NCBI GenBank assembly: GCA_030913685.1
Contig: CP133187.1
Span: forward strand, 2,360,001-2,424,000
Source: Oscillospiraceae bacterium MB24-C1
Lineage (GTDB): Bacteria; Bacillota; Clostridia; Oscillospirales; Ruminococcaceae
DNA: 64,000 nt
Direction: 5' to 3'
Shown: positions 41,676 to 49,967 of the stretch, in pieces
Numbering within the stretch: the first letter of the stretch is position 1
How the letters are laid out: each line of letters begins with the position of its first letter
Translations under genes and position numbers: made by a program
The notes under the pieces: model-generated
What the model was told of the DNA's origin: nothing
Seen by the model: the letters and a program-made list of their open reading frames with translations, nothing else
The model's database searches: none

Positions 41676-43433
41676 ATGACAGGTACCGTGGTGTTCAGTG
41701 TTTTAAATGCAAAATATGTCCATGCGTCGCCAGCGCCGTGGTGCTTGGCGGCAGGTGTTAAAGCGTTTGCACCACATCTATATAGCCGCGTGCATATTGT
41801 GGAAGCGACCATCAATCAGCCCCCCGAGGATGTGCTGCAACGTATCGTGTCTCTTGCGCCTAGTATTGTTGGATTTTCGTGCTATCTGTGGAATGTTAAT
41901 ACCACGCTGGCGCTATGCACCGCGCTAAAACAGGCTTTGCCAGATGTGGTGATTGTTTTAGGTGGGCCGGAAGTAAGCTATCGTGCTGAAAATGTGCTGC
42001 AAAACCATACACAGGTCGATTATATTTTAGCGGGCGAAGGCGAAGAGAACATGCCCGCATTTTTAGCAGCCGTTTTTGCGCAGGGGGAGCCAGTGATTTT
42101 GTCCGAATCGGCGCAGCAGATGATTGCCGGTCTTTGCGGGCGGCGTGCCGACGGCACGATATATGAAAATGAGCCGTGTGTGCTACATGGAGCCGTTCCC
42201 TCACCGCTGACAGCCGGCTATGCCGAAGCGGTACAGGGGCGCATCGCTTACTTTGAAACAAGCCGTGGTTGCCCGTACACCTGTGCGTTTTGCCTATCGG
42301 GGCGGTGTGGTGTTCCGCGCTTTTTTGAATTGGAGGCCGTTTTTGGGGACTTATTGCGCCTTGCCAACAGCGGTACGCAAACCATAAAATTCGTCGACCG
42401 AACCTTTAACGCTAATGCTGGTCATGCCAATAAAATTTTGCAGTTCATTTTGGCACATTACGGAAAGGAAATCCCGCAGGGAATCTGCTTTCATTTTGAA
42501 ATTGCAGGCGACATTTTGCGAGAGGAGACCTTTTCACTCCTTGGGCAGATGCCCGCGGGCGCGGTTCAGCTGGAAATTGGCATGCAGTCGTTTTGTGAAA
42601 GAACGCTAGAGGCGGTAAACCGCAAAACAAACACGGCTATTTTACAAGCCAATATTCGCCGTCTTGTGGCGATGGGCAATATGCATATTCACATTGACCT
42701 GATCGCCGGATTACCCTTTGAGAATCTGGTTGTATTTGCGGAAAGCTTTAACACGGGCTATGCGCTTGGCGCGCAGATGTTGCAGCTTGGTTTTTTAAAA
42801 TTATTGTACGGCAGCCCCATGCGCAGCCTGCCGCAAGATTATCCGTGTGAATTTGACCAGAACGCACCCTATGAGGTGCGGACGACCCCGTGGCTCTCAG
42901 CCGAGGATTTTGCGCTGCTGCACCGAACCGAGGATGCTGTAGAGCGTGTTTATAACAGTGGACGGTTTCGCCAAACGGCGGATTATGTGCTAAAAGCCAG
43001 CGGACTGACCCCGTTTGAGTTTTATACCGGTCTGGGCGTCGCCTCCCAAAAAGCGGGTGTTGGTTGGCGCATCGCGCTTGATGATTACACAGCGGTTTTA
43101 AAAGATTATTGTGCTTCGCTGAATCATGTCGACGGTGAGGTGTTGCGGGATATGATGGTGCGGGACAGACTTTCGACAAACGCAACCGGTCGCCTACCAG
43201 CATGCTTGTACAGACGGGATGAAGAGCTTTCTAGAGCGATCAAGCGCCTTGGGGCACACCCAGAAACGGCGCCGAAAAAGGGTGTGCGCCGCGGCATCGC
43301 GTTGTTATACGCTGCAAACGCTCTGTGTTGGGCGGATTATATCCCGGAAGAGAAAAACCTCGTCACAGGCCGCTGGGCATTGCACGAAATGCCGCTGGGC
43401 GAGATATTGGCGCAGTATACCAAAAAGCGGTAA
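41676..43433 (+). CDS. B12-binding-domain radical SAM protein (DUF4080 type)
   Basis: 585 residues. N-terminal cobalamin-binding-like domain (VEATINQPPEDVLQRIVSLAPSIVGFSCYLWN, VVIVLGGPEVSYRAENVL, VDYILAGEGEENMPAF). Radical SAM core with the [4Fe-4S] motif CPYTCAFC in FETSRGCPYTCAFCLSGR, followed by IKFVDRTFNANAGH. The C-terminal 200 residues correspond to DUF4080. GAAAGGGTGAAAGG precedes the ATG. Many members lack the His that ligates cobalt; here the loop has no DxHxxG either. The reaction is unknown. Spacing of 52 bases from the MoxR gene allows co-transcription. Confidence 0.88.
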   Translation: MTGTVVFSVLNAKYVHASPAPWCLAAGVKAFAPHLYSRVHIVEATINQPPEDVLQRIVSLAPSIVGFSCYLWNVNTTLALCTALKQALPDVVIVLGGPEVSYRAENVLQNHTQVDYILAGEGEENMPAFLAAVFAQGEPVILSESAQQMIAGLCGRRADGTIYENEPCVLHGAVPSPLTAGYAEAVQGRIAYFETSRGCPYTCAFCLSGRCGVPRFFELEAVFGDLLRLANSGTQTIKFVDRTFNANAGHANKILQFILAHYGKEIPQGICFHFEIAGDILREETFSLLGQMPAGAVQLEIGMQSFCERTLEAVNRKTNTAILQANIRRLVAMGNMHIHIDLIAGLPFENLVVFAESFNTGYALGAQMLQLGFLKLLYGSPMRSLPQDYPCEFDQNAPYEVRTTPWLSAEDFALLHRTEDAVERVYNSGRFRQTADYVLKASGLTPFEFYTGLGVASQKAGVGWRIALDDYTAVLKDYCASLNHVDGEVLRDMMVRDRLSTNATGRLPACLYRRDEELSRAIKRLGAHPETAPKKGVRRGIALLYAANALCWADYIPEEKNLVTGRWALHEMPLGEILAQYTKKR

Positions 43434-43571
43434 TATCACCGTTGCATGTGGTGTGCTAACAAAAGTATAAACTGAAATTTGAAACGAGGTGGGAAGATGA
43501 AGATGATCTAACTGCAAGGTTTTAAGAGCCTTGCTAATGAATTATAAATAATAATTTAGGAGGGCCTTACC

Positions 43572-44336
43572 ATGAGCTATTATTATTTTGAAAACAAAAA
43601 AGTATATTATAACGAATCTGGTGAAGGTACACCGTTGCTACTTCTGCATGGCAATACCGCTTCTTCAAAGATGTTTTCTGAAGTTGCAAAGGAATATAAA
43701 ACAGAGTTCAAAGTAGTCTTAATCGATTTCTTAGGCCATGGAGAATCAGATAGATTGCAAAAATTTCCGGTCGATTTGTGGTTTTACGAAGCTGAACAGG
43801 TCATAGCATTTTTACGCGAAAAGAATTATTCAAATGTAAATATCATTGGGAGTAGTGGGGGCGCATTAGCTGCAATTAATGTAGCATTAGAAGCGCCCGA
43901 ACTTGTAAGCAAGGTGATTGCAGATAGTTTTGAAGGAGAAACTCCACTCAAATCTTTCATTGAAAATGCTAAGGCTGATAGAGAATTTTCTAAGCAAGAT
44001 GAAAACACGAAAATGTTTTATGCATGTATGCATGGCTCTGATTGGGAACAGGTTGTTGATAACGATACCGATGCCATTATTCGGCACAGCAAAGAAATAG
44101 GCGTTTTTTTTCACAAGCCTTTACATTTTCTAAAAGCGAAGATACTCTTAACCGGCAGCAAAGCAGATGAATTTATATCCACCATATCTCCTAATTACTT
44201 TGAAAACGTTTATGGCGGAATGGTTAAAAAATTCAAACACGGAAAAATCCATTTGTTTGATACAGGTGGACACCCTGCAATGCTTACAAATCCAAAAGAT
44301 TTTTATGAGCTGAGTATGGATTTTTTTAGAAGATAG
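43572..44336 (+). CDS. Alpha/beta hydrolase
   Basis: 254 residues. HG oxyanion motif LLLHGNTASSKMF, GHGESDR loop, nucleophile elbow GSSGGALAA and C-terminal TGGHPAML with the catalytic His. AGGAGGG lies before the ATG. The gene is noticeably more AT-rich (AAA/GAA/AAT codons) than the flanking operons, so it may have been acquired separately. Substrate unknown. Confidence 0.87.
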   Translation: MSYYYFENKKVYYNESGEGTPLLLLHGNTASSKMFSEVAKEYKTEFKVVLIDFLGHGESDRLQKFPVDLWFYEAEQVIAFLREKNYSNVNIIGSSGGALAAINVALEAPELVSKVIADSFEGETPLKSFIENAKADREFSKQDENTKMFYACMHGSDWEQVVDNDTDAIIRHSKEIGVFFHKPLHFLKAKILLTGSKADEFISTISPNYFENVYGGMVKKFKHGKIHLFDTGGHPAMLTNPKDFYELSMDFFRR

Positions 44337-44506
44337 GTTGACATTCGGCAGTGAGATTTTGATCGAACACCTTAATATAGCTAAATGAATCTTGCTCAAG
44401 TGAATCTCACTATTCTCGAAAGCGTGGGCAACCTCACCGTTTTATGGTTCGGCTGTCCTCTTTTCATATCACCGTCTTTATGCGAGTATATCTGCCAAAC
44501 TAAAAA
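44337..44506. other. Short intergenic stretch with long-range inverted repeat
   Basis: AGTGAGATT (44350-44358) and AATCTCACT (44403-44411) are perfect complements 44 bases apart. No coding frame or U-tract, function unknown. Confidence 0.3.
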
Positions 44507-44550
44507 ACGCGCTGTAAAATGCAAATTAAGGCATTTACAGCGCGTCTTTT
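44507..44550. terminator. Bidirectional terminator between hydrolase and lysR
   Basis: ACGCGCTGTAAAATGC and GCATTTACAGCGCGT arms, flanked by A-run and T-run, 8 bases beyond the lysR stop on the minus strand. Confidence 0.88.
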
Positions 44551-44557
44551 ATACTTA

Positions 44558-45502
44558 TTAGAGAATTAGGTCGCTTGCTTTCCAATCCTGATAGTACGCC
44601 CGGATCGTATTCATCAGAGTCTGCGCAAGCGGCACCAGATAAGTGTTTATTTTGTAGCAAAAGGACAAGGGGATATTAAGATCGGCGGAGCGGGTATCGA
44701 AGAAAACCAAGCCCGGGTAGTTGGAGGCATCCTTTACGCCGGTCTCCACCAAAAAACAAAAGCCCATGTCGGCGGAGACCAGCTTTAGCGCGGTATGATT
44801 GTTGGTGGTGTTGAGCCGGTCAGAAAAGACGAGCAGATTCTTTTCTAAAAAGTTGCTGACATGGCGGCCCACAGTGAGCGTTCGGTTTAACGAAATAAAT
44901 CGCATGGGCTCAAGCAGTTTTAAATCCAGCGGCAAGCCGGCAGCGCGCATCTTAATAAATGACTGCGCCACAGGATTCTCGCGGTGTAAGACCAGCAATA
45001 TGCGTTCATAGTTGATTGTTTCGGTGACAAAAGCTTCGGGGGAGCCCGACACAGAGGTGTTCATGACGGCAAAGTCCGCCTTTCCGTTTTGTAGCAGTGC
45101 ATAAAGCTCACTGACCGGATATTCGTGAAGATTTATCTGGGCGTTCGGATGTTCCTGAAGAAAGCGGGGGAGAATTTGCGGCAGCAAAATTGACCCGCGC
45201 CATGTTCCCAGCCCGAGGTTTACGGTCTGGTTGCGCGAGGATTGCAGGCTATCGAGCCCGGACTGAAACTTTTGGTATAGATGATTGCTGTTCTCCAAAT
45301 AGCTTCGGTACATCTGCCCACCCTGGGTCAATTCCAGCGGATTTTGCGAGCGGTCGAACAATTTGGTGCCTAGCATCTGTTCTAGTTTTGCAATGTGCTG
45401 ACTCAGTGAGGGCTGGGAGATAAACAGCTTTTCGGCTGCGCGAGAGATATTCCTTTCCCGCGCCACTGTGAGAAAATATTCGGGATTTCGATTGACAAAC
45501 AC
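44558..45502 (-). CDS. LysR-family transcriptional regulator
   Basis: 314 residues. N-terminal winged HTH: EYFLTVARERNISRAAEKLFISQPSLSQHIAKLEQMLGTKLFDR, followed by the substrate-binding domain (TVNLGLGTWRGSILLPQILPRFLQEHPNAQINLHEY). It begins with GTG 45502, with AGGTAGGTG about 10 bases upstream; no ATG is in frame nearby. It is divergent from the hydroxyacid dehydrogenase operon and by the usual LysR arrangement should control it, through palindromes in the 340-base spacer. Confidence 0.92.
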   Translation of the reverse strand: MFVNRNPEYFLTVARERNISRAAEKLFISQPSLSQHIAKLEQMLGTKLFDRSQNPLELTQGGQMYRSYLENSNHLYQKFQSGLDSLQSSRNQTVNLGLGTWRGSILLPQILPRFLQEHPNAQINLHEYPVSELYALLQNGKADFAVMNTSVSGSPEAFVTETINYERILLVLHRENPVAQSFIKMRAAGLPLDLKLLEPMRFISLNRTLTVGRHVSNFLEKNLLVFSDRLNTTNNHTALKLVSADMGFCFLVETGVKDASNYPGLVFFDTRSADLNIPLSFCYKINTYLVPLAQTLMNTIRAYYQDWKASDLIL

Positions 45503-45580
45503 GCCATAACACCTACCTTTTGGTTTGCAAGACCGATTTCTGTTTATGTTACTATAACACAGTTTTTTATTTTATCACAA

Positions 45581-45603
45581 CCTATAAAGCGGATATTTAT
45601 AGG
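45581..45603. promoter_or_regulatory. LysR-type palindrome 1 in the divergent spacer
   Basis: CCTATAAA and TTTATAGG, perfect arms with a 7-base centre, containing the T-N11-A pattern expected of LysR sites; 79 bases upstream of the lysR start. Confidence 0.55.
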
Positions 45604-45724
45604 GGAATGCCTATCGTAAAAACAAGTAAATAAACTGCTTGACCGGCAAATTGAGATAACTCGGCTTATTTGCAGGGAATTCTTTTTAGATTAGGGGACG
45701 TATTGATTTTAGGGCATCTTGTGT

Positions 45725-45740
45725 ATAGGTGTTTACCTAT
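45725..45740. promoter_or_regulatory. Palindrome 2 in the divergent spacer
   Basis: ATAGGT-GTTT-ACCTAT, perfect, about 100 bases before the dehydrogenase start. It shares the CCTAT/ATAGG half-element with palindrome 1, and a lone ATGCCTAT lies between them near 45607, as if the regulator contacts several half-sites. Confidence 0.5.
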
Positions 45741-45842
45741 GGGGGAATAGGAGAAATCATCTTTTACAAGGCGGTAAAAACATGATACCGTTAATTTATG
45801 GAGCGGCAGCTACAAAAAGCTGCCGAAAGGAGATTGACGGCT

Positions 45843-46781
45843 ATGGCAAATATTCTGATTACCGAACAGATTGACTCTGTTGGCCCGTCCCTGTTGGAAA
45901 AGGCCGGACATACCATTATCCGGATGGAAACAAGGGAGCAGTCCGAGCTGGCTGAAAAAATAAAGGACGCCGATGCGGTGATTGTGCGCATTCTGGATAT
46001 GCCTGCGGAAATCATCAGCGACGCCCCTCGGCTCAAAATCATCGCCAAGCATGGCGTTGGCCTTGATAATATTGATCTAAACGCGGCAAAAGAGGCTGGC
46101 GTTGCGGTGACCATTACCCCAAGTGCGAACAGCCTTTCGGTCGCGGAGCATGCCGTTTCCCTCATGTTGGCTCTTTCCAAGAACATTCCCCATGTACCCG
46201 ACCAATATCGGGAGATCGGTTTTGCAGCTAAAAATTGTGCGCCCGGTGTGGAGGTTTCCGGCAAGACGCTGGGGCTTATCGGCTGTGGGCAAATCGGTAG
46301 CCGATTCGCCCAAATAGCGGCAGGTGGCTTTGGCATGAGGGTGCTGGTATACGACCCCTATATCTCGGAGGTACCACTAGGTTGTGAACTTATTTCCGAC
46401 AGGGATCGCATCTTTAAAGAATCTGATTTTATTTCGCTGCACTGTGTGCTTTGTCAGGAGACCTTCCGCAGCGTTGGGCAACGGGAGTTTGATATGATGA
46501 AACCGGATGCCATTTTCATCAACTGCGGACGTGGGCCACTGGTGGATGAGTCTGCACTGATTCGGGCGCTACAAGATGGAAAAATCCGTGGCGCTGGTCT
46601 GGACGTGACCGAAAAAGAGCCCTGTGACCCCGCTAGCCCGCTGTTTTCGATGCCCAATGTTATCCTGACGCCGCATTATGCCCCCACTACGATTGAAGCC
46701 GCCGCCCGTGTGTCAAAAATTGCAGCGGAAAATGTCATCGCTTTTCTCGGAAATGGCGATGTGGTTGGACGGATTGTTTAG
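45843..46781 (+). CDS. D-2-hydroxyacid dehydrogenase (SerA-like)
   Basis: 312 residues. NAD-binding GLIGCGQIGSRFAQIA and VLVYDP, catalytic Arg in INCGRGPLVDE, Glu in VTEKEPCDP and His in LTPHYAPTT form the complete D-2-hydroxyacid dehydrogenase set. It lacks the ACT domain of biosynthetic SerA, so a catabolic role fits the operon better. ATG 45843 follows AAAGGAG; an earlier ATG at 45798 adds an unrelated 15 residues. First gene of a LysR-linked operon. Confidence 0.9.
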   Translation: MANILITEQIDSVGPSLLEKAGHTIIRMETREQSELAEKIKDADAVIVRILDMPAEIISDAPRLKIIAKHGVGLDNIDLNAAKEAGVAVTITPSANSLSVAEHAVSLMLALSKNIPHVPDQYREIGFAAKNCAPGVEVSGKTLGLIGCGQIGSRFAQIAAGGFGMRVLVYDPYISEVPLGCELISDRDRIFKESDFISLHCVLCQETFRSVGQREFDMMKPDAIFINCGRGPLVDESALIRALQDGKIRGAGLDVTEKEPCDPASPLFSMPNVILTPHYAPTTIEAAARVSKIAAENVIAFLGNGDVVGRIV

Positions 46782-46813
46782 CCCAAACTGATATATAGAA
46801 GGAGAGATTTACA

Positions 46814-47722
46814 ATGAGACTTGCGACCATTAAGCAGGACGGCGCAGAAATTGCCGGTATTGTCACCGCCACCGGCATATTCCCGATCACCGCGCTGAAC
46901 GCCGCCAAGGGTACCGCATGGAAAACCGAAATGTATGAGCTAATCTGTGCCGAACAGATTCCCGGGCTGACTGCATGGTATAATGAAGGCGGCAAGGCGG
47001 AGCTGGAAAAGCTCCCTGGAACCGTTACATACGACAAGGTTATCTATGGCCCGCTTTACCGCAACCCGCCGCGCATTTTTGGCATCGGCCTCAACTACGC
47101 CGACCACGCTGGAGATCTAGGCGAGAATGCGCCGGTTGGTTTCCCGGGCAGCTTTTATAAGCCCGCCTCTTGCATTACCGGGCCGGGTAGCGACATTAAG
47201 ATTCCGGCATTGCCTGAAGCGCAGAAATCGACCGCCGAGGCCGAACTTGGAATCATCATCGGCAAGGCTTGTAAATTCATCGAGGAAAAGGACTGGAAGG
47301 ATTATATCGTCGGCTATACTACCGTGCTGGACATGACCGAAGAGTCGATTTTACGTCAGAATCCCCGCTTTTTGACGCTGGTTAAGGGCTTTGATACCTT
47401 CTTTAGCTTTGGCCCGCAGCTTGTCACCCCCGACGAGGTGGAAGACGTGTTGGCTCTGGAGGTTCAGTCGGTTCATAATGGTGAAATCCACGCCAAAAAC
47501 ATTGTCCGTAACATGACCCACAAGCCCGCCCGTCTGGTTAGCCTTGTCTCGCATATGCAGGGCTGGTTGCCCGGTGATATTCTTTCCACCGGCACGCCCC
47601 GCGCCTTTCATATTCAGGATGGCGACACTGCCGAATGCCGAATCTATGGCCCGGACGGCTTTGTCATGGAGCCGCTGGTCAACCCCGTTGTCGACCTGAA
47701 GCTTCACCCGGAAAAGCAGTAA
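46814..47722 (+). CDS. Fumarylacetoacetate hydrolase family protein
   Basis: 302 residues. IFGIGLNYADHAGDLGE opens the FAH domain (about residue 80), with SFYKPASCITGPGSDIKIP, metal ligands in STAEAELGIIIGKA, and the closing GDILSTGTPRAFHIQDGDTAECRI. Family members hydrolyse C-C bonds in, or decarboxylate or dehydrate, 2-oxo acids. AAGGAGA precedes the ATG. Together with the dehydrogenase it suggests degradation of a sugar-acid or oxo-acid. Confidence 0.9.
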   Translation: MRLATIKQDGAEIAGIVTATGIFPITALNAAKGTAWKTEMYELICAEQIPGLTAWYNEGGKAELEKLPGTVTYDKVIYGPLYRNPPRIFGIGLNYADHAGDLGENAPVGFPGSFYKPASCITGPGSDIKIPALPEAQKSTAEAELGIIIGKACKFIEEKDWKDYIVGYTTVLDMTEESILRQNPRFLTLVKGFDTFFSFGPQLVTPDEVEDVLALEVQSVHNGEIHAKNIVRNMTHKPARLVSLVSHMQGWLPGDILSTGTPRAFHIQDGDTAECRIYGPDGFVMEPLVNPVVDLKLHPEKQ

Positions 47723-47751
47723 ACTTTGAAACATATAAGGAGGTCAACGAG

Positions 47752-48609
47752 ATGAAAACAGTGTTCACACTTACATCCGCCGAATCCAGACGCCTTATCG
47801 CCAAGGCGATTGTCCAGATGCCGGCATTCAAAAAAGCTTGGGAATCTGCCTATGTTCTGCTGGCCGGTGGCACGACCAATGCTTTCATCGCACAGGAACT
47901 GCTCGGCCGCGAAGGCCTCGACCCCGCCAAATGTACGGTGGGCTTAAGCACCGACGGCTTGCTTTGTGTCACCCACCCCGCCAGCCGCAAGAGCTTCCCC
48001 AATGTGTTTTATAAGGGCGAGGCTGTGGAAAAGACCCTTGTCGAAGCACTGAGCGATTTTCATGCCCAAACCGTTGTCGTCAAGGGCGCGAATGCTGTTG
48101 ATATGCAGGGGAACGTCGGCGTCGTCACTGCTGGATTTGACGGCGGCACCATCCCCCGCGTGATCGGGCCTGTCACCTCCAATGGTTTAAAGTACATCAC
48201 GCCGGTAGGGCTGGAAAAGCTGGTGCCCTCCGTTCCGGAAGCTTGCCGGGCAGTGGGCGCACAAAACATCGACATCTCGATGGGTGCCGATTTTGGCATG
48301 TACTGTCTTTCTAACACCATGGTGGTTACCGAGCTAGAAGCGATTAAGATGATGTTCGGCCTTTCTGGTGTTTTGGTTTGTTGTGGCGGTGTTGGGGGCA
48401 ACGAAGGCGCCGTAACCCTTGCTGTTGAAGGCGAGGAGGCACAGATCAAGGCGCTGGTTGCATACCTTGAGGATGAGATTAAGGGCGAGCCCCCTGTTGA
48501 TGGTAACAAGGGTATCTGTGCGGATTGCCGCTATAAGCGCTGCCGCTACAATGGGCTTAAATCTGAGGATTTACCCGCATGGATGAAGAAAAAAGGCATC
48601 GTTGATTAG
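47752..48609 (+). CDS. Conserved-looking protein of unknown function, third gene of LysR-linked operon
   Basis: 285 residues from ATG 47752 after AAGGAGG; the longer upstream frame lies inside the FAH gene. Glycine-rich stretches (YVLLAGGTTNAFIAQELLG, TVVVKGANAVDMQGNVGVVTAGFDGGT, VLVCCGGVGGNEGAVTLAV) suggest a nucleotide- or CoA-binding alpha/beta fold, possibly NagB/RpiA/CoA-transferase-like. The C-terminus has a cysteine cluster CADCRYKRCRYNG that could bind a metal. I do not recognise the family by name. Its place suggests an enzyme of the same catabolic route. Confidence 0.75.
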   Translation: MKTVFTLTSAESRRLIAKAIVQMPAFKKAWESAYVLLAGGTTNAFIAQELLGREGLDPAKCTVGLSTDGLLCVTHPASRKSFPNVFYKGEAVEKTLVEALSDFHAQTVVVKGANAVDMQGNVGVVTAGFDGGTIPRVIGPVTSNGLKYITPVGLEKLVPSVPEACRAVGAQNIDISMGADFGMYCLSNTMVVTELEAIKMMFGLSGVLVCCGGVGGNEGAVTLAVEGEEAQIKALVAYLEDEIKGEPPVDGNKGICADCRYKRCRYNGLKSEDLPAWMKKKGIVD

Positions 48610-48644
48610 GGGCTATCGCATTGTATAGATAAATATTAAAGCAA

Positions 48645-48681
48645 ACCACCACGCAGACATGTTCGCGCGGTGGTTTTTTTG
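48645..48681 (+). terminator. Terminator of the hydroxyacid dehydrogenase operon
   Basis: ACCACCACGC and GCGCGGTGGT arms (one wobble) followed by seven T. Confidence 0.88.
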
Positions 48682-48860
48682 TTTACATAGAACCCTGAGA
48701 TGTGGCTGATACGCTGCAAAAGGCAATCTGAAATTTCAGTGGTTATGGTTTTTCATAAGAAACCGAGAAAGCCGAATACTTTGCGGCTAAATAATATAAT
48801 AATAGAAATGGATAAGCCGGTGACATACCCGCATACCAAACGGACAAGGAGGAAGATTTC

Positions 48861-49565
48861 ATGTATAACGCAGGGTTATTCTGGGTTTTGGTGCTGCTTT
48901 CGTCCGGCTTTGCATATCTAATCGGAAGCATCAGTTTTTCGATTCTATTTACGCGGATTTTTTATGATGTGGACATCCGAACGCTCGGCAGCGGCAACGC
49001 CGGACTGACAAATGTGCTGCGCTCGGTCGGGTGGCAAGCGGGTGTTTTGACGCTCTTGTTTGATTTTTTGAAAGGAGCGGCATCCGTTATAGTGGGCAGG
49101 GTGATTTTTCAGTACTATTGCCAGCAAAGCGGCACGCCCGCCTATTTTCAGCAGTACGGCGTGCTGATCGCCGGGCTGATGTGCGTAATCGGGCATGTCT
49201 ATCCGCTTTATTTTCATTTTAAAGGCGGGAAAGGGATTCTGACCTCTGCCGCGGTGGTCGCTTTTTTTGACTGGCGGGTGTTTTCGGTTGTTTTTATTGT
49301 GTTTGCGGTTGTGTTCACGGTCTCAAAAATTGTCTCGCTTTCCTCAATCATTGCGGCGTTTAGCTTTCCGTTGGCGCATTGTCTGATTCTTTCTTTCTGG
49401 GATTACCGCATCGGCAGTTCGCCTTACGGCACGCTTCCGCTTTCTTATTTGTGGATTACGACCGCTCTGGCAGCGGTGTTCTCCAGCTTGCTGATCTATA
49501 AGCACAGCGCCAATATTGAGCGCCTGAAAAATAGGACAGAAAAAAAATTTACATTAAAACGATAA
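48861..49565 (+). CDS. plsY: Glycerol-3-phosphate acyltransferase PlsY
   Basis: 234 residues, membrane protein with about five helices. Motif 1 GSISFSILFTRIFYDVDIRTLGSGNAGLTNVLRSVG, motif 2 (GHVYPLYFHFKGGKGI) and the last loop are as in PlsY, which moves an acyl group from acyl-phosphate to G3P in phospholipid synthesis. GGAGGA precedes the ATG. A TATAAT hexamer at 48795-48800 may be its -10. It sits beside the glycerol-phosphate genes, which share its substrate. Confidence 0.92.
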   Translation: MYNAGLFWVLVLLSSGFAYLIGSISFSILFTRIFYDVDIRTLGSGNAGLTNVLRSVGWQAGVLTLLFDFLKGAASVIVGRVIFQYYCQQSGTPAYFQQYGVLIAGLMCVIGHVYPLYFHFKGGKGILTSAAVVAFFDWRVFSVVFIVFAVVFTVSKIVSLSSIIAAFSFPLAHCLILSFWDYRIGSSPYGTLPLSYLWITTALAAVFSSLLIYKHSANIERLKNRTEKKFTLKR

Positions 49566-49573
49566 AAATAAAC

Positions 49574-49604
49574 GAGCGGTCTGCATGATGCAGGCCGCTC
49601 TGTT
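49574..49604. terminator. Bidirectional terminator between plsY and the glycerol operon
   Basis: GAGCGGTCTGCA and TGCAGGCCGCTC arms around TGA, in the 47-base gap of two convergent genes. Confidence 0.82.
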
Positions 49605-49612
49605 ATGTCTTT

Positions 49613-49966
49613 TTACAGCAGTTCTTTTGTCGCGACGATATTTACGTTAGAGCCGCACACGCCGGGTAGCACAACATCCCCGATATGCACCGGCAGGGAA
49701 ACCGTATGCCCTGCAATTTCGTTTAAACAGTCGAAAATTTTGGATTTATCAATTGGTTGGGAGGTTTTGACCGGCAGCGGATGGCGGCTACCCCGCACCG
49801 TCATGAGCGCTGTCACCATTCTTTTGGGTGCGGTCAGCTCCTCTTGCGCATATTTTTTCCCGACATTGCAGCTATACCCGCTGATTGACTGGATTTCGCC
49901 ATTTTCCAGAACCGCTGAAATACGGCAGCCTATCGGACAGCCGATACATGTGATTTCTTTTAGCAT
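49613..49966 (-). CDS. DUF1667 iron-sulfur-like accessory protein
   Basis: 117 residues. The N-terminus ITCIGCPIGCRI (CxxCxxxC) plus YSCNVGKKYAQEE and GVCGSN provide the cysteines of DUF1667 proteins. In clostridia DUF1667 follows the two FAD subunits of the glycerol-3-phosphate oxidation system and seems to replace GlpC. Starts 1 base after the FAD oxidoreductase stop, so it is co-translated. Confidence 0.9.
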   Translation of the reverse strand: MLKEITCIGCPIGCRISAVLENGEIQSISGYSCNVGKKYAQEELTAPKRMVTALMTVRGSRHPLPVKTSQPIDKSKIFDCLNEIAGHTVSLPVHIGDVVLPGVCGSNVNIVATKELL

Positions 49967-49967
49967 G

